This document shows, piece by piece, positions 30,042 through 40,477 of a DNA stretch of 64,000 nt. A model generated the notes under the pieces. The model did not search any database. It had not been told where the DNA came from and saw only the letters and a program-made list of their open reading frames with translations. Numbering within the stretch: the stretch's first letter is position 1; each line of letters starts with the position of its first letter. Made by a program: the position numbers and the translations under genes. This DNA comes from Pantoea trifolii (GTDB lineage Bacteria; Pseudomonadota; Gammaproteobacteria; Enterobacterales; Enterobacteriaceae): NCBI RefSeq assembly GCF_024506435.1, contig NZ_JANIET010000001.1:3286001-3350000 (forward strand). Reading direction: 5' to 3'.

Positions 30042-31445
30042 TCACCGCGCATCCATCTGCCAGCCGCCGCCCAGCGCCGCGATCAGACCAACGCTGCTCA
30101 CCCATTGCGTGCTCTGCAGCGACAGCAAACTCTGCTGCGCACTCAGGCTGCTGTTTTCGGTGGTGGCGACGTCGAGATAGTCGATCATCCCGGCGTCATA
30201 CTGATTGCGCGTCACGCGTGCCGATTCCTGCGCTGCGTCGGTGGCCGCCTGCTGCGAGGCGATTTCGCCCTGCAAGGTGTTCAGCTGCACCAGATAATCT
30301 TCCACTTCCCCCATGCCCGTCAGCACCGACTGGCGATAGCTGGCGACGCTGGCATCATAGGCGGCGCGCGCCTGTTCCACTTTCGCTGAGGTGGCACCGA
30401 AATCTAACAGCGTGCCGCTCAGTTCCGGCCCCAAAGACCAGACGCGATCAGGCAGCGAGAACAAACTGTTGATCGCCGATGAACTCACGCCGCCGCTGGC
30501 GCTCAGCGTCAGATCAGGATAGTAACCGGCAATCGCCACGCCAACCGCCGCATTTGCCGCAGCGACGTTGCGCTCGGCATAGGCGATATCAGGACGGCGC
30601 TGCAACAGCTGCGACGGCACGCTGTTCGGTATCGCGGGCATCGCCGCCTCCAGCTTCGCCACCGGCAAGGAGAAATCCGCCGGTGCGCGGCCCAGCAGCA
30701 GCGCAATCGCGTGCTCCATCTGTGCACGCTGCCACTGATAATCCTGCGCTGAGGCGCGGGCGCTCTCCAGCTGCATCTGCGCCTGCGCTAAGGTGGCGCG
30801 CGATTCGCTGCCCGCCGCGTATTTATTTTGAATCACGGTTAAATAGCGCTGATAAGCATCGATACTGCGCTGAAAGAGCGCGATTTTCTCGTCGATGATG
30901 CGCAGTTGGAAATAGTCCTGCGCCAGTTCGGACTGCGCGCTCAAGGTGATATTTGCCAGCTCGGCTTTGCTGGCTTCGGCGCTGGCGTTGTTCTCCTCCA
31001 GCGTGCGCCGCAGTTTGCCCCACAAATCCAGCTCCCAGCTGGCGCTGAGTTCGGCGGCATGGCTGTTGCTAACGCTGCGTTGTCCGGTAGCGCTGGCGCG
31101 GCTGCCGCTGCGCGTGCTACTGGCATCGTAGCCCACCGACGGCAACAACGCCGCGCGTGATTGCCCGGCCAGCGCCTGCGCTTCGCGGTACTGCGCGGCA
31201 TAAGTGGCGACGTTCTGATTGGAGATGCTCACCTGCTTCAGCAGGCTATCCAGCGTGGCATCGTGATACACCTGCCACCAATCCCCTTTGCTGGTTGCAT
31301 CCTGCGGCGTCGCCTGCGTCCAGCCTTTGGCTTCTTTGAAATGGGTCGGCATCGCCATCGTCGGGCGCTGATAATTGGGGCCAACCGCGCAGCCCGCCAG
31401 CAGCATCACGGTGAGCAACGGCGTTATTTTCAGGGACATTTTCAT
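30042..31445 (-). CDS. RND efflux outer-membrane channel lipoprotein (NodT/OprM family) of the MdtABC system
   Basis: A 467-residue TolC-like channel of the NodT lipoprotein group: signal peptide and lipobox LLAG-C19, then AVGPNYQRP. Two repeats of long coiled helices carry the OEP signatures ELSASWELDLWGKLR and VPSQLLQRRPDIAYAERNVAAANA. It would trimerise in the outer membrane and connect to the MdtA adaptor. It starts directly after the mdtC stop with no gap, so it is the fourth gene of mdtABC. E. coli mdtABC instead uses TolC and continues with mdtD-baeSR. The Pseudomonas muxABC-opmB arrangement is a closer parallel. Confidence 0.9.
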   Translation of the reverse strand: MKMSLKITPLLTVMLLAGCAVGPNYQRPTMAMPTHFKEAKGWTQATPQDATSKGDWWQVYHDATLDSLLKQVSISNQNVATYAAQYREAQALAGQSRAALLPSVGYDASSTRSGSRASATGQRSVSNSHAAELSASWELDLWGKLRRTLEENNASAEASKAELANITLSAQSELAQDYFQLRIIDEKIALFQRSIDAYQRYLTVIQNKYAAGSESRATLAQAQMQLESARASAQDYQWQRAQMEHAIALLLGRAPADFSLPVAKLEAAMPAIPNSVPSQLLQRRPDIAYAERNVAAANAAVGVAIAGYYPDLTLSASGGVSSSAINSLFSLPDRVWSLGPELSGTLLDFGATSAKVEQARAAYDASVASYRQSVLTGMGEVEDYLVQLNTLQGEIASQQAATDAAQESARVTRNQYDAGMIDYLDVATTENSSLSAQQSLLSLQSTQWVSSVGLIAALGGGWQMDAR

Positions 31446-34400
31446 CTATCGGGATTCCACATGACGCAACCGCAGCCACTGACGTTGCGTGGCGCGGCTC
31501 AAACGATCAAGCCAGAGATAAACCACCGGCGTAGTAAACAGCGTCAGCAGCTGGCTCAGCGCCAAACCACCGGCAATCGCCAGCCCGAGCGGGCTACGTA
31601 AGTCGGCATCGCCGCCGCTGCCCAACGCCAGCGGCAGCGCGCCGAAGAACGCCGCCAGCGTGGTCATCATGATCGGCCGGAAACGCATCAAACAGGCTTG
31701 GGTAATCGCCTGCTGCGGCGTCATGCCTTGACTGCGCTCGGCGTGAATCGCAAAGTCGATCATCATGATGGCGTTCTTTTTCACGATACCGATCAGCAGG
31801 ATGATGCCGATCAGCGCGATCACCGTCAGCTGCGTGTTGGTGAGCAGCAACAGCAGCAGCGCGCCCACGCCCGCCGACGGCAGCGTCGAGAGAATGGTGA
31901 TCGGATGGATGTAACTCTCATACAGCACGCCGAGCACGATATACACCGCCGCCAGCGCCGCGATAATCAGCCACGGCATGGTGGCGGTAAGCTGGGCGAA
32001 CGCGGCGGCGGTGCCAGCAAAACCGGCCTGAAGGGTGGAGGGTAAACCGAGCTGCGCCATCGCCTGCTTAATCAGCGCCTGCGCCTGCTCCAGCGACACG
32101 CCATCATTCAGGTTGAAGGCGATGGTGCTGGTGGCGGATTGGCCCTGATGCGCCACCGACAGTGGTGCGTTGCCGCCGGTGAAGCTGGCGAACGCCGCGA
32201 GCGGCACGCGATCGCCGCTGTCGTTAATCACGTACAGCTGCTGGAGAATCGCCGGATCGCGCGTGTAGCTATCCTGCAGCGACATCACCACATGATACTG
32301 ATTAAGCGTGTGATAAAGCGTGGCGACCTGACGCTGGCTGAAGGCGTTATTCAGCATTGTGTCGAGCATCTGCACGTTCACGCCAAACCGTTTGGCGCGG
32401 TCGCGATCGATGTTGATCACCACTTCCTGACCGCCGGTTTGCGCATCAGAATCGACGCTATTCAATTGCGGGATCGCCGCCAGCGCCGCCTGCACTTTTG
32501 GCGTCCATGTGCGCAGCAGATCGAGATCGTCGGCCTGCAAGCTGTACTGATAGGTGGCGTTGGCACTGCGCCCGCCGATATGCAGATCCTGCGCCGCCAT
32601 CAGGAACATCTGCGCGCCGGCGATATCGCGGGTTTTCATACTCAGGCGGTTGGCCACTTCGGTGGCGGTGGCATCGCGCTTGTCAAAATCTTTGAGCCGC
32701 ACGAAGAAGTTGGCGCTGTTGCGCGAGCCGAACATGCCGCTGCCCATCGACGACATCACGCTCTCCACCGCCGGATCGGACTGGATGATTTTGGTGAACT
32801 GCAGCATTTTCGGCTTCATCGCCTGGAAGGAGATGTTCTGGTCAGCGCGCAGCGCGCCCATCAGCAAGCCGGTATCCTGATTGGGGAAAAAGCCTTTCTG
32901 CACCACGGAAAACAGGAACAGATTGAGCAACACGGTCAGCACCAGACTGAACATCGTCAGCTTTTGGTGCGCCATCACCCAAGCCAACCCGCGCGAGTAA
33001 GCCGCCAGCAACGCGTTAAGTTGGTTTTCGATAAACTGATACAGCGGATGTGGGCGTTGAGTGACTTTGGGCTTTGGCTTTAACAGGCGCGCGCACAGCA
33101 TCGGCGTCAGGCTCAGCGAGACAAACATCGAGATCAGCAGCGATACCGTCAGCGTGACGGCAAATTCGCGGAACAAGCGTCCGACGATGCTGCCCATCAG
33201 CAGAATCGGGATAAACACCGCAATCAGCGACATAGTCATCGACAGCACGGTAAAACTCACTTCCTGCGCGCCACGCAGCGCCGCGCGCAGCGGACTGAGC
33301 CCTTCTTCAATATGGCGCGTGATGTTTTCCAGCACCACAATCGCGTCATCGACGACAAAACCGGTGGCGATAATCAGCGCCATCAGCGACAGATTATCGA
33401 GGCTGTAACCCAGCAGATACATCACCGCGCAGGTACCAATCAGCGAAACCGGCAGCGCCAGCGCCGGGATAATCACCGCCTGCACGTTGCGCAGAAACAC
33501 AAACACCACGCCGATCACCAGCAGCATCGCCACCAGCAGCGTCTCTTCGGTGTCGTACAGCGAGGCGCGCACCGTCGGCGAGCGATCCACCACCACTTTC
33601 AGTTGCGTATCGGCGGGCAGATCTTTTTCCAGCGCCGGTAGCTGTGCTTTGATGGCATCAATGGTGTCGAGCATATTGGCACCGGCCTGGCGCTTGATGC
33701 CCACCATCACCGACGGCATAGCGTTGAGGAAACCGGCCTGATACTGATCTTCCACCGAATCATAAACGGTCGCCACATCATGCAGCCGCACTGCTTTGCC
33801 CGCTTTATAGGTGACGATCAGATCCTGATACTGCGCGGCTTTATCCAGCTGGCCGTTGCTGTCCACCACCCATGACTGGCTGCTGCCCTGCAAAATCCCT
33901 TTCGGCTTATTGGTGGTGCTGTTGGCGATGGCGCTGCGCACCGTATCCAGCGAAATGCCGTACTGCGTCAGCTTCAGCGGCTGTAGATCGATACGCACCG
34001 CCGGTAAGGCGCTGCCCATCAGCGACACTTCGCCCACGCCTTTCACCTGGCCCATCGCCTGCTCGATTTTGCTTTCGGCCAGATCGTAAAGTTCGCCTGG
34101 CGTGCGCGTGGCGGAAGTCAGCGCCAGCATCACAATCGGCGCATCCGATGGATTGGCTTTGCGATAGGTCGGCAGCGACTCCATCGCGCTCGGCAGCAAA
34201 CTGCGCGCGGCGTTGATCGCCGCCTGCACGTCACGCGCCGCGCCGTTGATGTCGCGATCGAGATCAAACTGCAAAATCACGCTGGTCGATCCCTGCGAAC
34301 TGCTTGAGGTCATCTCGGTGACACCGGCGATTTGCCCCAGCGAACGCTCCAGCGGCGTGGCGACGGTGGCCGCCATGGTTTCCGGGCTGGCACCGGCCAG

Positions 34401-34550
34401 GCTGGCGCTTACCATAATGGTGGGGAAATCCACCTGCGGCAGCGGCGCCACCGGCAGCAGCCGATAGCCCAACGCGCCCAGCAGCAGGATCGCCAGCGTC
34501 AGCAATAACGTGGCAACCGGGCGGAAGATAAACAGCCGGGTGAGGTTCAT
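31446..34550 (-). CDS. mdtC: RND multidrug transporter subunit MdtC
   Basis: An inner-membrane proton-driven drug antiporter subunit of 1034 aa. It has the RND topology of twelve helices with two large periplasmic loops. The proton-relay Asp pair is present in [14 protein letters not shown] and the relay Lys in [14 protein letters not shown]. In E. coli MdtB and MdtC form a B2C heterotrimer. Its ATG overlaps the mdtB stop by 4 bp, and the channel gene follows immediately. Confidence 0.93.
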   Translation of the reverse strand: MNLTRLFIFRPVATLLLTLAILLLGALGYRLLPVAPLPQVDFPTIMVSASLAGASPETMAATVATPLERSLGQIAGVTEMTSSSSQGSTSVILQFDLDRDINGAARDVQAAINAARSLLPSAMESLPTYRKANPSDAPIVMLALTSATRTPGELYDLAESKIEQAMGQVKGVGEVSLMGSALPAVRIDLQPLKLTQYGISLDTVRSAIANSTTNKPKGILQGSSQSWVVDSNGQLDKAAQYQDLIVTYKAGKAVRLHDVATVYDSVEDQYQAGFLNAMPSVMVGIKRQAGANMLDTIDAIKAQLPALEKDLPADTQLKVVVDRSPTVRASLYDTEETLLVAMLLVIGVVFVFLRNVQAVIIPALALPVSLIGTCAVMYLLGYSLDNLSLMALIIATGFVVDDAIVVLENITRHIEEGLSPLRAALRGAQEVSFTVLSMTMSLIAVFIPILLMGSIVGRLFREFAVTLTVSLLISMFVSLSLTPMLCARLLKPKPKVTQRPHPLYQFIENQLNALLAAYSRGLAWVMAHQKLTMFSLVLTVLLNLFLFSVVQKGFFPNQDTGLLMGALRADQNISFQAMKPKMLQFTKIIQSDPAVESVMSSMGSGMFGSRNSANFFVRLKDFDKRDATATEVANRLSMKTRDIAGAQMFLMAAQDLHIGGRSANATYQYSLQADDLDLLRTWTPKVQAALAAIPQLNSVDSDAQTGGQEVVINIDRDRAKRFGVNVQMLDTMLNNAFSQRQVATLYHTLNQYHVVMSLQDSYTRDPAILQQLYVINDSGDRVPLAAFASFTGGNAPLSVAHQGQSATSTIAFNLNDGVSLEQAQALIKQAMAQLGLPSTLQAGFAGTAAAFAQLTATMPWLIIAALAAVYIVLGVLYESYIHPITILSTLPSAGVGALLLLLLTNTQLTVIALIGIILLIGIVKKNAIMMIDFAIHAERSQGMTPQQAITQACLMRFRPIMMTTLAAFFGALPLALGSGGDADLRSPLGLAIAGGLALSQLLTLFTTPVVYLWLDRLSRATQRQWLRLRHVESR

Positions 34551-37500
34551 CGCTCGCCTCGCGCCTGCTGCTGCTTGCGCTGCATGTAGCGCTTGCCGCG
34601 CTGCGCGATGCCATCAAACCACAGGTAAATCACCGGCGTGGAGAACAGCGTTAGCACCTGGCTGACAATCAAACCGCCGACAATCACCAAACCCAGCGGC
34701 TGGCGCAGCTCAGCACCGGAACCGGACGCCAGCATCAGCGGCAGCGCACCCAGCAGCGCCGCCATGGTGGTCATCAGAATCGGGCGGAAGCGCAGTAAAC
34801 AGGCCTGATGAATCGCGTCGCGCGCGCTCATGTGCTGCGTGTTTTCCGCCTCCAGCGCGAAGTCGATCATCATAATCGCGTTCTTCTTGACGATACCGAT
34901 CAGCAGGATCACGCCAATCAGCGCGATCAGGCTGAACTCGCTGCCCGCCAGCAGCAGCGTCAACAGCGCACCGACCGCCGCCGACGGCAGCGTCGAGAGA
35001 ATGGTCACCGGATGAATAAAGCTCTCGTACAGAATGCCGAGCACCACGTACATCGTGATTAATGCCGCCAGAATCAGCCACAACGTATTGCCGGTGGCGC
35101 TCTGGAACGCCGAGGTTTCGCCCTGATAACGCAAGGTGATGCTCGATGGCAGATTGAGCTGCTGCGTCACCTCGGCGATCGCCTTCTGCCCATCCTCCAG
35201 CGAATAGCCGCTGTTGAGATTGAATGACACCATTACCGCCGGGAACTGATTAAGGCGCATGTGCATTAGCGAACCGGTGCGCTGGTGAATGGTGGCGATG
35301 GAAGTAAGCTTCACCATGCCGGTGGTGGTTGTGGTGGTGTCATCCGTGGAAGACGTGGTACTGCTGGTCACCGGCAAATAGACATCATCAAACGAAGCTG
35401 GCGATTGCTGGTACTGCGGCGCCACTTCCAGCACCACGCGATACTGATTGGCCTGGGTAAAGATGGTCGAGACCAGACGCTGACCGAAGCTGTTATACAG
35501 CGCGGTATCGACGTCGGAGGCGGTAATGCCGTAGCGCGCCGCTTTATCGCGGTTGAGTTCGACGTAAGCCACACGCCCTTGATCCTGCAGGTTGCTCACT
35601 ACGCCGTTAAACTCCGGACGCTGCTGCAAGGCGGCGACCATCTTCGGCGTCCAGCTCACCAGGTTTTCGCTGTCGGCATCATCCAGCGTGAATTGATACT
35701 GGCTCGGCGACACCTGATCGTTGACGGTCAAATCCTGCGCCGGTTGCAGATAGAGCTGAATGCCCGCCACCTGCTGCGCCGCCTGTTGCAGCTGTTTGAT
35801 CACCACATCGGCTTTGTCATCGCGATCGCCAAATGGCTTGAGGTTGATCTGGATGCGCCCGCTATTCAGGCTGGTGTTGCTGCCATCAATACCGATGGTT
35901 GAGGACAAACTCGCCACCGACGGATTTTGCAAAATCACCTTCGCCAGCGCCTGCTGCCGCTTCGACATCTCGCTAAACGACACATCCTGCGACGCTACGG
36001 TGACGCCCTGAATCATCCCGGTATCCTGCGTCGGGAAGAAGCCTTTTGGGATGGCGATATACAAAAGCGCGGTGAACGCAAAGGTCGCCAGCGCCACCAG
36101 CAGCGTCAGCTTCTGATGGTTCAGTACCACCGTCAGCATGCGGTCGTAGCCGCGCACCAGCTTGTCGAACAGCTCGCCGCCTTTACGCGAGAAGCGCGAC
36201 TGTTTTTCCGGCGGAATGTGCTGCAACAGATAGGCGCACAGCATCGGCGTCAGCGTTAGTGACACCCCCATCGACACCAGAATCGACACCGCCAGCGTGA
36301 TGGCAAATTCGCGGAACAGCCGCCCGACCACATCGCCCATAAACAGCAGCGGGATCAGCACCGCAATCAGCGAAAAGGTCAGCGAGATAATGGTAAAGCC
36401 AATCTGCTGCGAGCCTTTCAGCGCCGCCTGCATCGGCGTTTCGCCCTCTTCCAGCCGGCGAGAAATGTTCTCCACCACCACAATCGCATCGTCAATAACG
36501 AAGCCGGTGGCGATAGTCAGCGCCATCAGCGACAGGTTATTCAGGCTGAAGTCGGCCAGATACATCACGCCGAAGGTGCCAATCAGCGACAGCGGCACCG
36601 CCACGCTGGGAATCAGCGTCGCCGCCACGTTGCGCAGGAACAGGAACGTCACCATCACCACCAGCGCCACCGACAGCATCAGCTCAAACTGCACATCGCT
36701 AATGGAGGCGCGAATGGTTTGCGTACGGTCCGACAGGATGCTCATCTTCACGCCGTCCGGCAGCGCCGCCTGCAATTTCGGCAGCTGCGCTTTGATGCTG
36801 TCCACCACCTGAATCACGTTGGCACCGGGCTGGCGCTGCACGCTGATGACAATAGCCGGGCTGTTGTTAGCCCACGCCGATTGGAAGCTGTTCTCCGGCC
36901 CTTGTTCGATATGCGCGATATCTTTCAGCCGCAGCGCCGCGCCGTTTTGATAAGTGATGATCAGATTGCCGTACTCATCGGCGGTGCGCAGCTGATCGTT
37001 GGCGTCGATGGTGACCGAGTGATATTTGCCGTCGAAGCCGCCTTTCGAGCCGTTAACGTTGCTGTTACTGATCAGCGTGTTGACGTCTTCCAGCGACAGC
37101 TTGTGCGCTGCCAGCGCTTTCGGGTCCATCTGCACGCGAATCGCCGGTTGATGGCCGCCCGCCAGCGTCACCATGCCGACGCCGTTAATCTGCGACAGCT
37201 TGAGCGCCACGCGCGTGTTCACCAGATCCTGCACCTGGGTCAGCGGCAGCGTGTCGGAACTCACCGCCAGCGTAATCACCGCCGTATCAGCCGGATTGAC
37301 CTTTTTATAGGTCGGCGGATTGGGCAGATCGCTCGGCAGCAAATTATTGGCAGCGTTGATCGCCGCCTGCACTTCCTGCTCGGCGACATCCAGCGACAGA
37401 TCGAGGCTGAACTTCAGCGTGACGATCGACGATCCGCTTGAGCTGGTCGACGTCATCTGGCTCAAACCGGCCATTTGGCCGAGCTGGCGCTCCAGCGGCG

Positions 37501-37693
37501 AGGTGACGGACGACGCCATCACATCCGGGCTGGCACCGGGATAGAGCGTGGTGACCTGGATGGTCGGGTAATCCACCTGCGGCAGCGCCGAAGTAGAAAG
37601 AAAGCGATAGGAGAAGATCCCGGCGATCAGCACGCCGACCATCAGCAAAATGGTGGCGACCGGACGCTGGATAAACAGGCGAGACGGATTCAT
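34547..37693 (-). CDS. mdtB: RND multidrug transporter subunit MdtB
   Basis: The 1048-residue partner of MdtC, with [18 protein letters not shown], the Asp pair [14 protein letters not shown] and the relay Lys in [16 protein letters not shown]. An unusual Ser/Thr/Asp-rich stretch (about residues 773-790, DNA about 35318-35375) lies in the second periplasmic loop. It overlaps mdtA and mdtC by 4 bp on each side. B and C were told apart by position and by comparison with E. coli MdtB/MdtC; both subunits share the same motifs. Confidence 0.93.
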   Translation of the reverse strand: MNPSRLFIQRPVATILLMVGVLIAGIFSYRFLSTSALPQVDYPTIQVTTLYPGASPDVMASSVTSPLERQLGQMAGLSQMTSTSSSGSSIVTLKFSLDLSLDVAEQEVQAAINAANNLLPSDLPNPPTYKKVNPADTAVITLAVSSDTLPLTQVQDLVNTRVALKLSQINGVGMVTLAGGHQPAIRVQMDPKALAAHKLSLEDVNTLISNSNVNGSKGGFDGKYHSVTIDANDQLRTADEYGNLIITYQNGAALRLKDIAHIEQGPENSFQSAWANNSPAIVISVQRQPGANVIQVVDSIKAQLPKLQAALPDGVKMSILSDRTQTIRASISDVQFELMLSVALVVMVTFLFLRNVAATLIPSVAVPLSLIGTFGVMYLADFSLNNLSLMALTIATGFVIDDAIVVVENISRRLEEGETPMQAALKGSQQIGFTIISLTFSLIAVLIPLLFMGDVVGRLFREFAITLAVSILVSMGVSLTLTPMLCAYLLQHIPPEKQSRFSRKGGELFDKLVRGYDRMLTVVLNHQKLTLLVALATFAFTALLYIAIPKGFFPTQDTGMIQGVTVASQDVSFSEMSKRQQALAKVILQNPSVASLSSTIGIDGSNTSLNSGRIQINLKPFGDRDDKADVVIKQLQQAAQQVAGIQLYLQPAQDLTVNDQVSPSQYQFTLDDADSENLVSWTPKMVAALQQRPEFNGVVSNLQDQGRVAYVELNRDKAARYGITASDVDTALYNSFGQRLVSTIFTQANQYRVVLEVAPQYQQSPASFDDVYLPVTSSTTSSTDDTTTTTTGMVKLTSIATIHQRTGSLMHMRLNQFPAVMVSFNLNSGYSLEDGQKAIAEVTQQLNLPSSITLRYQGETSAFQSATGNTLWLILAALITMYVVLGILYESFIHPVTILSTLPSAAVGALLTLLLAGSEFSLIALIGVILLIGIVKKNAIMMIDFALEAENTQHMSARDAIHQACLLRFRPILMTTMAALLGALPLMLASGSGAELRQPLGLVIVGGLIVSQVLTLFSTPVIYLWFDGIAQRGKRYMQRKQQQARGER

Positions 37694-38934
37694 TTGGCCT
37701 CGACGGTCGCGGTGGTTTTGCGCTCATCCGCCAGCTGCACTTTGCTGCCGTTGGTCAGGCGATCGATGCCTTCGGTCACCAGACGATCGCCCGGCGCCAC
37801 GCCTTTGAGGATCGCCTGCTGATCTTCACCAAACGTTGGCCCGGTGGTGACCGCTTTGCGCGTCACGGTGTTGTCTTTATTGATGACAAACACGAAGCTG
37901 CCGTCGCTGCTCAGCTGCAGCGCCTGCGCCGGGATCACCGTGGCGTTTTTCAGGATGTTGGTTTGCAGTCGCAAATTAACGAACTGATTGGCAAACAGCG
38001 ACTCGTCTTCATTCGGGAAGGTGGCTTTCAGCTCAATGGTGCCGGTGGCGGTATCGATCTGGTTGCTGATGAACTTCACCTCGCCCTGCGCCAGCGCGCT
38101 GCTGTTGTCCTGATCGTAGGCGGTGGCGGGCAGGCTTTGTCCGCCGTGCAGCGCTTTGGTCAACTGCGGAATGTTGCCCTGCGGCACGCTAAAGGTCACG
38201 GCGGCGGGCTGCATCTGCGTCACCACCACGATGCCGGTGGTATCGGTGGTTTGCACCATGTTGCCGGGATCGACCAGACGCAAACCGACGCGTCCGGTGA
38301 TCGGCGAGATGATGCGCGCGTAATCGATATCCAGTTTAGCGCTGGCGATCTGCGCTTCATCGGCGGCGACCGCGCCTTTGTATTGGCCGACGGTGGCAGT
38401 TTGCGTATCGAGATCCTGGCGCGACAGCGAGTCCTGCGCCGCCAGTTTCTGATAGCGCACCAGCGTTAACTGCGCGCTTTTCAGCAACGCCTGATTCTGA
38501 TTGAGATCGCCCTGATACTGCGCCAGCGTGGCTTGATAGCTGCGCGGATCGATCTGCGCCAGCAGCTGTCCGGTGCTGACTTTCTGTCCTTCGGTGAAGA
38601 ACACCTTTTCCAGCTGACCGGCGACGCGGCTGGTGACGGTGACGCTGGCATTGGGGATCACCGTGCCAAGCGCGTTGAGATAATGCGGTACATCGGCAGT
38701 CGTGGCGACGCCGCTGTGCACCAGCGTTGCGCCGCCCATCATCATCGCCATGCCCGGCGGGCCGCCCGCGCCACCGCGATGACCGCCGCGACCGCCCTTC
38801 TCGCCGCCCGGCGGCATGCCGCCATGCCCGCCGACCACGCGCCAGATCACGCCCGCCACAATCAACAGCACAACCAACAGGAGCAGCCATTTCAGCCAGC
38901 GAGAGAACGTGGAGCGGGAAGCGTTAGGAGTCAT
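37690..38934 (-). CDS. mdtA: RND periplasmic adaptor MdtA
   Basis: A membrane-fusion protein linking the MdtBC pump to the outer-membrane channel. An N-terminal membrane anchor ([19 protein letters not shown]) is followed by a Gly/Met/Pro-rich linker of about 35 residues. The lipoyl ([19 protein letters not shown]), hairpin and beta-barrel domains follow, ending with [15 protein letters not shown]. The ATG at 38934 is preferred over a TTG four codons upstream and gives 414 aa. It heads mdtABC-OMF. A weak hairpin CCCC..GGGG (about 38970-38990) lies in the 142-bp upstream gap. Confidence 0.9.
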   Translation of the reverse strand: MTPNASRSTFSRWLKWLLLLVVLLIVAGVIWRVVGGHGGMPPGGEKGGRGGHRGGAGGPPGMAMMMGGATLVHSGVATTADVPHYLNALGTVIPNASVTVTSRVAGQLEKVFFTEGQKVSTGQLLAQIDPRSYQATLAQYQGDLNQNQALLKSAQLTLVRYQKLAAQDSLSRQDLDTQTATVGQYKGAVAADEAQIASAKLDIDYARIISPITGRVGLRLVDPGNMVQTTDTTGIVVVTQMQPAAVTFSVPQGNIPQLTKALHGGQSLPATAYDQDNSSALAQGEVKFISNQIDTATGTIELKATFPNEDESLFANQFVNLRLQTNILKNATVIPAQALQLSSDGSFVFVINKDNTVTRKAVTTGPTFGEDQQAILKGVAPGDRLVTEGIDRLTNGSKVQLADERKTTATVEAK

Positions 38935-39076
38935 CAGGATCTTCAAGTCAGCAAGAAAAAGGAAAGTCCCCGGTAAAACAGGGGATTATTTCAAAGGGAA
39001 ACCATCACTGCGCGCATTATCGGTTGAATGCCCGCGCGAATTCCATACGCGAACCGTAAGGGTTTCGTTAAGGCAA

Positions 39077-40477
39077 TTACGATTTCCAGCCGCCGCCTAA
39101 CGCCTTGTAGAGGGTGATTTTCTGGCTCAGCTGGCCCAGATGCGCGCTGATCAGCGACTGCTGCGAACTGTAAAGCGATCGCTGGGCCACTAACACATTG
39201 AGATAATTGTCTACGCCTTGCCTGAAGCGCAATGCGGAGTAGTCGTAGTCGCGCTGATTGGCGCCAACCTCCTGTTGCAGCGCCGTCAGCTGATCCTGCC
39301 ATGTGTCCTGCCCGGCCAGCGCATCGTTCACCTCTTTGAAGGCGGTTTGAATCGCTTTCTCGTAATCAGCAATGTCGATGCGTTTTTCGATATGCGCGAT
39401 ATTCAGGTTGGCCTCGTTTTTACCGCCGTCAAAAATCGGCAGATTAATCGATGGCATAAATGACCATGCGCCAGTGCCGCCGCCCAACAGGCTGCCAAGC
39501 GAACTGCTGGTGGAGCCGCCGGACGCGGTCAGCGTAATGCTCGGGAAGAAGGCGGCACGCGCCGCGCCGATATTGGCGTTCGCCGCCTTCAGCGTATGCT
39601 CCGCCGCCATGATGTCCGGGCGACGCGTCAGCAGATCCGATGGCAAGCCAGCCGGCGTGGCTGGGAACTGCCAGTTGGCGTCCAGCGTGGCGTGCGACAG
39701 CAGCGTGGCGGGCAGATCGGTGCCGACCAGCAAGCGCAGCGCATCGACATCCTGCCGCACCTGCCGCGTATAACTCGCCACGTCGGCCTGCGCCGCGCGC
39801 ACCGTGCTTTCAGCCTGCGCCAGATCCTGATCGCTGCTGGCACCGCCGTCGTAGCTGAGTTTGGTCAGGTGATACGACTCCTGCTGGCTTTGCGCAGTAC
39901 GTTGCGCCAGATGCAGCAGATCGTTATCCGAACTCAGCGTTAGCCACGCCGTCGCCACTTCCGCAATCAGCGAGATACGCGTGGCGCGCTCGGTGGCGGC
40001 GCTCGACAGATAGGTTTCCTGCGCCTGATCGCTCAGGCTTTGCAGGCGGCCAAAGAAATCCAGCTCCCACGAGGTCACACTCAAACCACTGTTCAGCTCG
40101 TGATAGGTCACCGCGCCGCTGGTTTTGGTGTTGTAGAGATTGGCCGGTTCATGCGCCGAGGTCTGGCTGGCCGTGGCGTTGATCGACGGCATCAACGCCG
40201 CGCGCTGCACCGTGACGCCCTGCTGCGCCTCTTGCACATTCAGCGCCGCCACGCGCAGGTCGCGGTTGTTGTCGAGCGACAGCTGAATCAGGTTGCGCAG
40301 CGTGACGTCAGTGAAGAAGTTCTGCCACGGCAAATCCGCCACGTTGCCGACCGGTGTCGCCTGATCGTATTTCTCATCCACCGGCAGCGCCGGGCGCTGA
40401 TAATGCGGCGCCAGCGTACAACCGGCCAATGCCAAAGTCAGCGGCAACAGCGCCAGACGGAAATTACTAATGTTCAT
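39077..40477 (-). CDS. RND efflux outer-membrane channel lipoprotein (NodT/OprM family) of the AcrAB-like system
   Basis: A second TolC-like channel of 466 residues with signal peptide, lipobox LALAG-C20 and then TLAPHYQRP. The OEP segments are VTSWELDFFGRLQSL and PSDLLTRRPDIMAAEHTLKAAN. The ATG at 40477 overlaps the end of the pump gene by 11 bp and is preceded by GAGGTGG; an upstream in-frame start lies inside the pump gene and lacks a signal peptide. Its presence means this pump need not rely on TolC. Confidence 0.9.
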   Translation of the reverse strand: MNISNFRLALLPLTLALAGCTLAPHYQRPALPVDEKYDQATPVGNVADLPWQNFFTDVTLRNLIQLSLDNNRDLRVAALNVQEAQQGVTVQRAALMPSINATASQTSAHEPANLYNTKTSGAVTYHELNSGLSVTSWELDFFGRLQSLSDQAQETYLSSAATERATRISLIAEVATAWLTLSSDNDLLHLAQRTAQSQQESYHLTKLSYDGGASSDQDLAQAESTVRAAQADVASYTRQVRQDVDALRLLVGTDLPATLLSHATLDANWQFPATPAGLPSDLLTRRPDIMAAEHTLKAANANIGAARAAFFPSITLTASGGSTSSSLGSLLGGGTGAWSFMPSINLPIFDGGKNEANLNIAHIEKRIDIADYEKAIQTAFKEVNDALAGQDTWQDQLTALQQEVGANQRDYDYSALRFRQGVDNYLNVLVAQRSLYSSQQSLISAHLGQLSQKITLYKALGGGWKS

